A stretch of 64,000 bases of DNA from an uncultured Clostridia bacterium. Its GTDB lineage: Bacteria > Bacillota > Clostridia > Christensenellales > Borkfalkiaceae. The notes beneath the pieces are model-generated. The model ran no database searches. It saw only the letters and a program-made list of their open reading frames with translations, and had not been told where the DNA came from. The stretch lies in assembly GCA_947630325.1 (NCBI GenBank), contig CANRHB010000003.1:58096-122095 (forward strand), given 5' to 3'. Each line of letters opens with the position of its first letter. Positions within the stretch are counted from its first letter, which is position 1. A program made the translations under genes and the position numbers. This document shows, piece by piece, positions 41,162 through 48,100 of the stretch.

Positions 41162-41265
41162 AGCGCGTTGATGATGATGACGACCGCCACGGTAAGCGCG
41201 AGCGCCGCAAGTTTGAGAGGGATGTTTTGGGTAAACGCCTTCTTGAAAAATTCGAGAACTTTCAT
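41158..41265 (-). CDS. 35-residue membrane peptide, possible CdaR remnant
   Basis: An ATG-overlap ORF fits exactly between cdaA and the DUF1015 gene: its ATG overlaps the cdaA stop by 4 bp, and its TGA overlaps the DUF1015 ATG by 3-4 bp. It encodes an amphipathic N-terminus (Phe-Phe-Lys-Lys-Ala-Phe) and one hydrophobic helix (about residues 15-35). In many Firmicutes cdaR (ybbR), with a single N-terminal helix of this style and four outside YbbR domains, is the gene after cdaA. So this may be the relic, or a minimal form, of CdaR. The double overlap argues that it is translated. Confidence 0.7.
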   Translation of the reverse strand: MKVLEFFKKAFTQNIPLKLAALALTVAVVIIINAL

Positions 41266-42086
41266 GCCTTCTTGCCCTCCGCGTTAAATTCTTTCCAATA
41301 GTATTCGCGCAAAAATTTCTTCAGAAGTTCGGAATCGGCATAGCGGGTGATGTCCCCCCGCTTGACAACCGACACGATGCCCGTCTCTTCGGATACGATG
41401 ATCGTGGAGACGTCCGCGACCTCCGTGACGCCGATGCCCGCTCTGTGGCGGGTGCCGAAGTCCTTGGGGAAATCGCGCTGGGTGAGGGGCAAAAAGCAGC
41501 CCGCCGCCTGGATCTTATCGCCGTAAATGATCATCGCGCCGTCGTGCAGGGGCGCCTTGTTGATGAAGATGCCCTCGATGAGCTGGTTGGAGATATTCGC
41601 CCCGAGTTTTACGCCGCTGTCGACGATCTCCTTGGGCAGATTGCCGTTGGAGAGGACGATGAGCGCGCCCGTGTTGTTTTTGGAGAGGTTCTGCACCGCG
41701 CGCACGATGGAGGCGATGTATTCCTCCGCGCGGGCGGCGACGGCGCTCTTTGCCGTCATTTCTCCCTTCGTCTCCCCCATGCGCTTGCCCGTCCAGACGG
41801 AGCGCTTTATCTCCTGGCTAAAGAGAAGGAGGAAGAAGAGGGACAGGATCATCAAAAAGACGAGGAATACGGTGCTGTCGAGTTTTTGCGAGATGAGGCA
41901 GACGACCCCCATGACGACGATGAGCGCGACATAGATGCCGATGAGCTGTTTTGCGTTGTTCGCCCGGAGCGTGTGGAACACATAGTAGATGAGGAGGAAC
42001 AAAAAGATCCCCTCGGCGAAATAAGCGAGCCAATTCTCGCCGAACTTCAAAAACACATTCTCGATATTTTCCCAGACGTTTGCCAT
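41262..42086 (-). CDS. cdaA: Diadenylate cyclase CdaA (c-di-AMP synthase)
   Basis: A 274-residue protein with three N-terminal membrane helices (about 20-90) and a DAC domain. The catalytic motifs are His-Asp182-Gly-Ala and Gly-Thr-Arg-His-Arg (211-215). It makes c-di-AMP from two ATP, the signal for potassium, osmotic and wall control. The start at 42086 is preceded by AGGAG; the 18-residue longer reading is not. A -10 TATAAT is at 42124-42129. The usual partner genes cdaR and glmM are missing: instead comes the 35-residue peptide, then DUF1015 and lysC. Confidence 0.96.
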   Translation of the reverse strand: MANVWENIENVFLKFGENWLAYFAEGIFLFLLIYYVFHTLRANNAKQLIGIYVALIVVMGVVCLISQKLDSTVFLVFLMILSLFFLLLFSQEIKRSVWTGKRMGETKGEMTAKSAVAARAEEYIASIVRAVQNLSKNNTGALIVLSNGNLPKEIVDSGVKLGANISNQLIEGIFINKAPLHDGAMIIYGDKIQAAGCFLPLTQRDFPKDFGTRHRAGIGVTEVADVSTIIVSEETGIVSVVKRGDITRYADSELLKKFLREYYWKEFNAEGKKA

Positions 42087-42123
42087 GGCGCACTCCTGTT
42101 GATTTTGGCGTTTTCTCTCCCTT

Positions 42124-42129
42124 ATTATA
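42124..42129 (-). promoter_or_regulatory. -10 box of the cdaA operon
   Basis: TATAAT on the minus strand, 38 nt before the cdaA ATG. No convincing -35 stands 17 bp upstream (TTTTCT). Confidence 0.5.
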
Positions 42130-42174
42130 ACTTCCGTTTGCAAAAAAGAAAAGTATTTTTGCCTCTTTTTGCGG

Positions 42175-43158
42175 CTATTTTGCCTCCGAAAAGAAGATTT
42201 TTGCGATCGCCGCCTGCATTGCTCCCGTTTTTAAGTACATCCCGCCCCGCATTTGCGCGGTGAACGAGTAGAGGGCGCGGTAGAGTTCCTCCGTCCGTTT
42301 TTCCCCCAAACGGCGCGCAACTTCCCTGTTTGCCCGCACCGAATAGGGGTGCATCCCGAGTTTCTTGCCGACCGCCTCCTCCGTTCCCCGTACCCGCGAA
42401 ACTTCGAGAAGGGTCTTGAAATGGGAGGTAAGCGAAGAGAGCACGGCGTTTTCGTCGAACCCCTTTTGCATGAGGTCGGACAAGATCTCCGAAAACAGCG
42501 TATAGTTCCCCTTGGACGCCGCCTGCGTAAGTTCGAAAATTTTATATTCGGCGTCCTTTGCAATATACTCTTCCACGGCGGCGCAGGTGACTCTTCCCCC
42601 CTCGCCGAGCAGAAGGCGCAACTTTTCGGTCTCCTTCTTCATGCGGGCGGCGTCCTGCGCGCAGAACTTTACCATGAGTTCCATGGCGTCGCCGTCGGGC
42701 ACGAGCCCGCTCTTTTTCATGAGATGAAAGAGCCAGCGGGAGAGCGTATCCCTGTCCGCCCGCGAACAGTCCACATACGCGAGCCCCTTCTTCTTTTTGA
42801 GGTCCGTCCCCTTCTTCCCGCCGTTGACGATGACGAGTACGGTGGAGGGGCAGGGGGCATCGATATACTTTTGCAGTTGCTCCCACTCCCGCTCGGAGGG
42901 ATAGAACTCATACACGCGCACGAGCCGCTTTTCGTCGAAGAGGGGAAAAGAATACAGTCCGTCGCGGAAGGCGGAGAGTTTGTCCCCCTTGAGCGTCTCC
43001 CCCTCGAACCGCATGTCGTTTAAGAGGGGCTGGGAAATGTTGCACGCGGCGCGGATGCTCTCCACCGCATGGTCGCGGAAATAACTCTCCTCTCCCTCGA
43101 CGAGATAGACGGGGGCTATCCCCTCCTCTAAACTTTTGGCAAGCTGGGTAAATTTCAT
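42175..43158 (-). CDS. holA: DNA polymerase III delta subunit
   Basis: The 327-residue delta subunit starts Tyr-Leu-Val-Glu-Gly-Glu-Glu-Ser-Tyr-Phe (delta signature with a lid-like helix) and ends with a helical collar. It opens the sliding clamp. Its ATG overlaps the comEC stop by 4 bp; comEC-holA is a common order in Firmicutes. Together with holB in this window two of the clamp-loader subunits are present. Confidence 0.93.
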   Translation of the reverse strand: MKFTQLAKSLEEGIAPVYLVEGEESYFRDHAVESIRAACNISQPLLNDMRFEGETLKGDKLSAFRDGLYSFPLFDEKRLVRVYEFYPSEREWEQLQKYIDAPCPSTVLVIVNGGKKGTDLKKKKGLAYVDCSRADRDTLSRWLFHLMKKSGLVPDGDAMELMVKFCAQDAARMKKETEKLRLLLGEGGRVTCAAVEEYIAKDAEYKIFELTQAASKGNYTLFSEILSDLMQKGFDENAVLSSLTSHFKTLLEVSRVRGTEEAVGKKLGMHPYSVRANREVARRLGEKRTEELYRALYSFTAQMRGGMYLKTGAMQAAIAKIFFSEAK

Positions 43159-45143
43159 AACGTCTTTATTGTACCATTTCTCAGAGAATAATTCAAGCGT
43201 TTCGCGCCCTCCGTTTCGCCCACAAAGAGGTCGGCTCCGAGCGCTTCCCCCTCCTCGAAATCGAACTCCACCGCACAGCCCTCCGCAAACATGACGAGTT
43301 TGAAGGATGTCTCGAAACGGAAAGAAAGACTGCCCGCCGTAAACGTCTGCCCGAAGAGAAGGGGCGCGCGGCTAAGCCCCGTTTCGCACTCTTCGAAGAG
43401 GCACACCTTTTCTGCGGGAAGAAACGCCGCAACGTTCGCCCCCGCCACTTCGTCCTCGGAGAGCACAAAGACGGCGTTGAGCGTTCCGCCATAGGTGCGG
43501 TGCAAAAAGTCCTCGCATTCGCCGAGGGAAATTTCGCCGTCGATGAGAAGGACGCTCTCCTTTGAAGTGCGCACGAGAACAACGGTGTCTCCGTCGCGGG
43601 AGAAGGCGTCGATCCTGCACCCCGTGAACACGGTATTTTGAAGGAGGGAGGCAAACACCAACAGCACCGACAGTGCGGCGGCGATGACCGCTTTGCCCTT
43701 TACAGAGAGGCGGACCCTGCCCGAAAGCGCGGCGCACCCCGTGAAAAAGACGGCGCTCCCCGCCCCGAGCGAAAAGCCCGTGACAAGCAGGGTGACGTCC
43801 ACCACCGTAAGAACGTATAAAAACGCCGAGAACATTCCCTCGGGAAAGAGGAGAAAAAAGGACGCGGCGGGCGGAATGACGAGGGCGAGGACGGCGCAAA
43901 GGAGGGTCCCCAAAAAGAGGACGGGCAGAACGGGCAGAAGGAAGAAGTTGAAAAGAAGGGCGAGCGCAGAGACATAGCCGAACGATTCGAGCATGACGGG
44001 CAGGGTGAAGATCTGCACGGCAAGCGCCGCCGAGAGGTACTCCGCAAGAAAGCGGGGAAATTTGATGCGTTTGAAGAAATAGGTAAGGGGCGGGGAGAGC
44101 AGGGCAAGTCCGAGACACGCGCCATAGGAGAGCCGCATTCCCGCCGCAAACCACTGCTGGGGCAGAAAGAGGAGGGTGATGAGGGCGGCGAGGGAAATAG
44201 ATTCGAGGAAGTCGTACTTCTTGCCGAAGGAGCGCGTCGTGCCGAGCACGGCGCACATGATGAGGGCGCGCACCGAGGAGACAGTGAAATTGCACAGTCC
44301 GCAATAGAAAAGGCACAAAAGAAGGGGCGGCAGGAAGCGGTATTTTTTGAGGAAGGGAAATAAGGCGTAAGCCGCGGCATAGAGAATGCCGATGTGAAGT
44401 CCCGAAACGGCGAAGATGTGGGCGACGCCGCCCTGCCGCACGATCTCGGACACCTCCTCGTCGATACACCCCGAATTCCCCGTAAGCAGGGCAAAGGCAA
44501 GATCCGCCTCCTCCCTCCCCATGTGGGCGTGCAGACTGTCGTATAGGGCGGCGTTCAAAAGAAGGAAGGGGTTCTTCGACCGCCCGATCTTCTCCATTTT
44601 ATCGACGGACGCCGTGTAGCGGATATTCTTCGCAAAGTTGTTCTGCGTGTATGCGTCGTCCTTGAAATCGTCAAGCTCCGCCGCCTTCACCTTGGCGTCG
44701 AGAAGGAGAATGTCGGCGGGGCGGCACTCGTCGTTGCCCAAGATGACGCGGCACTTTCCGCTCTCCTCTTCGCCGTCGAAGCTCAAATCATTCAAGATGA
44801 CGACGGTGTACGTTTTGTGCACGGAGACCGTTTCCACCGTGCCCATGAGGCGGTATTCCCCCGCGGGAAGGGCGGACGTGAACGCCGACGTGTACAGGTG
44901 GAGCGCAAGCGCGCCCGCTCCCGCAAAGAGAAGGACGGAAAGAAGAAGCGCGGCGGTGCGCCTCTTTCCCAAAGGGTAAAGGGCGCAGACGAAAAAGAGG
45001 GCGAGGAAGAGAAAATCGGAGGGAGCGAGCCCCCCGAATTTTATTTTGCCATAGAGAAAGATCCCGAAGGCAAGCCCGAACGCGCAGAAAAGGACGGGAC
45101 GGAAATTGACGAGATTTTTTCTCTTTCGCTTCTCCTCTTCCAT
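43155..45143 (-). CDS. comEC: ComEC/Rec2-type DNA uptake channel
   Basis: A 662-residue protein with an OB-fold N-terminal domain, about ten membrane helices and the competence signature His-Ile-Phe-Ala-Val-Ser-Gly-Leu-His-Ile (about 225). The C-terminal part, from about 480, is where a metallo-beta-lactamase-like domain is found in full-length ComEC; here the His-x-His-x-Asp-His motif is absent, so nuclease function there is doubtful. It should move single-stranded DNA across the membrane, although no comEA or comFA is in the window. It follows the helicase by 27 bp. Confidence 0.9.
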   Translation of the reverse strand: MEEEKRKRKNLVNFRPVLFCAFGLAFGIFLYGKIKFGGLAPSDFLFLALFFVCALYPLGKRRTAALLLSVLLFAGAGALALHLYTSAFTSALPAGEYRLMGTVETVSVHKTYTVVILNDLSFDGEEESGKCRVILGNDECRPADILLLDAKVKAAELDDFKDDAYTQNNFAKNIRYTASVDKMEKIGRSKNPFLLLNAALYDSLHAHMGREEADLAFALLTGNSGCIDEEVSEIVRQGGVAHIFAVSGLHIGILYAAAYALFPFLKKYRFLPPLLLCLFYCGLCNFTVSSVRALIMCAVLGTTRSFGKKYDFLESISLAALITLLFLPQQWFAAGMRLSYGACLGLALLSPPLTYFFKRIKFPRFLAEYLSAALAVQIFTLPVMLESFGYVSALALLFNFFLLPVLPVLFLGTLLCAVLALVIPPAASFFLLFPEGMFSAFLYVLTVVDVTLLVTGFSLGAGSAVFFTGCAALSGRVRLSVKGKAVIAAALSVLLVFASLLQNTVFTGCRIDAFSRDGDTVVLVRTSKESVLLIDGEISLGECEDFLHRTYGGTLNAVFVLSEDEVAGANVAAFLPAEKVCLFEECETGLSRAPLLFGQTFTAGSLSFRFETSFKLVMFAEGCAVEFDFEEGEALGADLFVGETEGAKRLNYSLRNGTIKTL

Positions 45144-45170
45144 GGCTTTTTTCCTCTGTGAAACCCCCTT

Positions 45171-48100
45171 TTAAGCGAGGGTGATGCGGTCGGACACCGA
45201 GCGCACCAACGCCCCCTTCTGCTCCCCGTAAGCGATACAGCCTGCGACGAACGCCGTGAACTTTTCGCTCGGGCGCACGCGGCAATAGCCCGCAAGCACG
45301 CCGCAGAGTTCGTCGAGATAGAGGCTCACCTTCTCCTCGAGCAACCCCTTGATGAGGGAGACGATCTCGAAGGGGGTGAAGTCCTCCTCCCCCCTCAGCC
45401 CGCTCTCGTCGGTGCGGAACCGCCCGAGCCCGATGGCGCGGTCGGTCTTATAGAAATAATCTGTGCCGCCCACACGCTCCTTGCGGAAGGCGCAGGCGTC
45501 GATGAGCATATCGAGTTTTGCAAAGACGCGCGCCCCCGCCTTGGCGACGCCGAAGGTCGCAAGGCACCTCTTTTTGAGGAAGGCGCGGGAGATGGGCTCC
45601 TCCAAGGTGACGATCTCTTTGAGGCGGGAGAGGATCGCCCTGTCGTTTTCGCCGCTCGTGATAAAGGAAGCGGGCTCCGCCGCCCCCGCCTTGACGGCGC
45701 GGTAGGGTTTGAGATAGGAGGAGAGGGCGTTCCCGCTCTTCTTTTCGGCTCCCGTAAGCCTGTCGAGGAACTCCTTGATCCGCTTTATCTCCCGCTTGGG
45801 GTTGTTGTAATAGTTGACGCAGTTGACCCGAAGCACGTTCCAATTCGTGCGCTTCAAAGTCTGCACCTGCAGGATATTTCTGTCCTTTACGGAGAACTTC
45901 TCCGCGCCGTCGAAGAGGACGGCAAGGAGATATTTGTGCGGGTCCTTGGGGTCGAGCACGGCGACGTCGATCTTGAAGTCGGAGGCGCCCACGTCGACGC
46001 GGCAACGGTAGCCATAGTCCTCGAGTTCGGCGGCGAGGTACTTTCCGACGCCCGCGCCCTCCTTGACCGCGCCCGATCTGACGGCGAGCGTCGTTCTCCC
46101 CTTTTCGGCAAATTCGAGGAAGGCCTTTAACCCCGCCACCCCCTTTGCGGAGGTCTTGGAGAGGTCGATCATGCCCGAAGTCATCGAGGAATAGACGATC
46201 ATCTCCTCGCGGGCGCGGGATACGGCGACGTTGAGCCGCCGCCAGCCGCCCGTCTGGTTGAGGGGACCGAAGTTGAGAGAGAGCCGCCCCGAGGGGTCGG
46301 GCCCGTAACAGACGGAGAAGAGAATGACGTCCCGCTCGTCCCCCTGCACGTTTTCGAGGTTCTTGACAAAGAGGGGCTCCTCGCCGTCGAAGGCGTACCC
46401 TTCGAGCTTTTCCGAGACGATCGCCTTTTGCAAAAGGCGTTCGATGAAGTTCTGCTGTGCGCTCGAGAAGGTGACGACGCCCATGCTCGAACGGCGAAGG
46501 ACGGGATCTTTGAGCCGCCGCACCACCTCCGAAACGAGCGCCTCCGCCTCCTTTTTGTTGCACTTGGTAAAGCCGCGGTCATACGTCCCCTCGGTAAGGG
46601 CGAGGCGCACTTTGCTGTCCGCGTCGGGGGAGGGGAAGGTGCACAGCCTGTTGTCGTAATACATGCTGTTGGAAAAGGCGATGAGGCTCTCGTGCTTGCT
46701 CCGATAGTGCCAGATGAGGTGGCGTTCGGGCATACCGAGGGCGAGACAGTCGTCGAGAATGCTCTCAAGGTCCTCGTTTTCGAGGTTTTCCTCATCCACA
46801 TAGCCCGTGCGGAAGAAGGAGGTGGGCGGGAGCTGGCGGGGGTCGCCGACGACGATCGCCGACTTGGCGCGGGCGATCGCTCCCACCGCCTCCGCCGTCG
46901 TCATCTGCGAGGCCTCGTCGAAGATGACGAGGTCGAAAAGGTCGGCCTGCGGCTTCAAATATTGCGCCACCGTGGTGGGGCTCATGAGCATACAGGGCGC
47001 GAGAACGCCGAGAAGGTTGGGGATCTCGGCAAAGAGCCCCCTCAGGCCCACTCCCCTCAGGTTGCTCTTGACAAGGCGGCGGAAGGTGGAAACTTCGACA
47101 GAGAGGCTCCCCTCGCCGTCCTCCGCGGGCAAGCGGGAGATGAGGTCGCCCCTGATCTTTTCGCGGGTATCGCGGGTGAAATCTTCCCACGCGAGGCGGA
47201 ATTTTTCCACCGTGTCCTCCAAAGAGCCCACCGTCATGCGGGAGAGTTCGGGGTCGGCGGGAATGTTGATCTCGAGGAAATTTTTATAGACGTTCTTTTC
47301 GAATCCGCTTAAAATGTTCTCCGTGGTAAGTTTGCCGCTCTCGAGCGCCTCGGTGACGAAGTTGCACCCAAGCGATTTGAGTTCCTCCTCCGTGCGCTTG
47401 TACATGCACCAATTCGAGAGCATATCCACGTTGTCGATGAGGGCGCTCGCCTTCGACGAAAATTCGTCCAAGATGTCCTCTTCGGGGAGCTTGTTGCGGT
47501 CCGCCCGCGTGACGGTAAGGAAGCTGTCGAGGGCGCGGGAAAAGGCGTCCGCCGCCTTCAAATACCCTTCGAGCACCGGTTTTGTGTACCCGTTCTGCGC
47601 CCTGAGGCACATGCCGTTGAAGGTGTCGGGGTCGTAATCGAGGAAGGTGGAGGCGCAGAGGTCATGCAGGGCATACAGATCGCCGAGGAATTCGCTCCTC
47701 TTTTTGAACACGATGTCCCCGCCGCGGTCGAGGAAGTTTTTGGAAAGCGAGACGCTCTTGACCCTGTCCGTGGCTTCGCGGATGTCCACGAGCGTCTGCA
47801 AGAATTTGGTGATGTCCTCCTCGGTAAGGGGATGGAGCGCGACGCGGGAGAGCCGCTTTGCCGCCGCCGTCGCCGCCTTGCTCCTCTTGTAGCCGCCGTT
47901 TTCGAGCGCGTCTTTGACCTCGGAATAGTTCTTGCCGAGGTCGACGAACGCCTTAAAGTGGCTGTTGTAGAAGTGGAACCGCTCGTCCAGCCTGCGGTTG
48001 GAATGATAAAAGACATAGAACTCCTCCTCCGAGACGGAGGCGAAGTATTTTGCGTAAATATCCGCCGAAAAGTTCCGCGCAAGCGTGCAGAGATTTTCGA

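Noticed and set aside
40267-42174. Lysine riboswitch controlling lysC
   Set aside because: lysC overlaps the DUF1015 gene and there is no space for it; none is seen before cdaA either.
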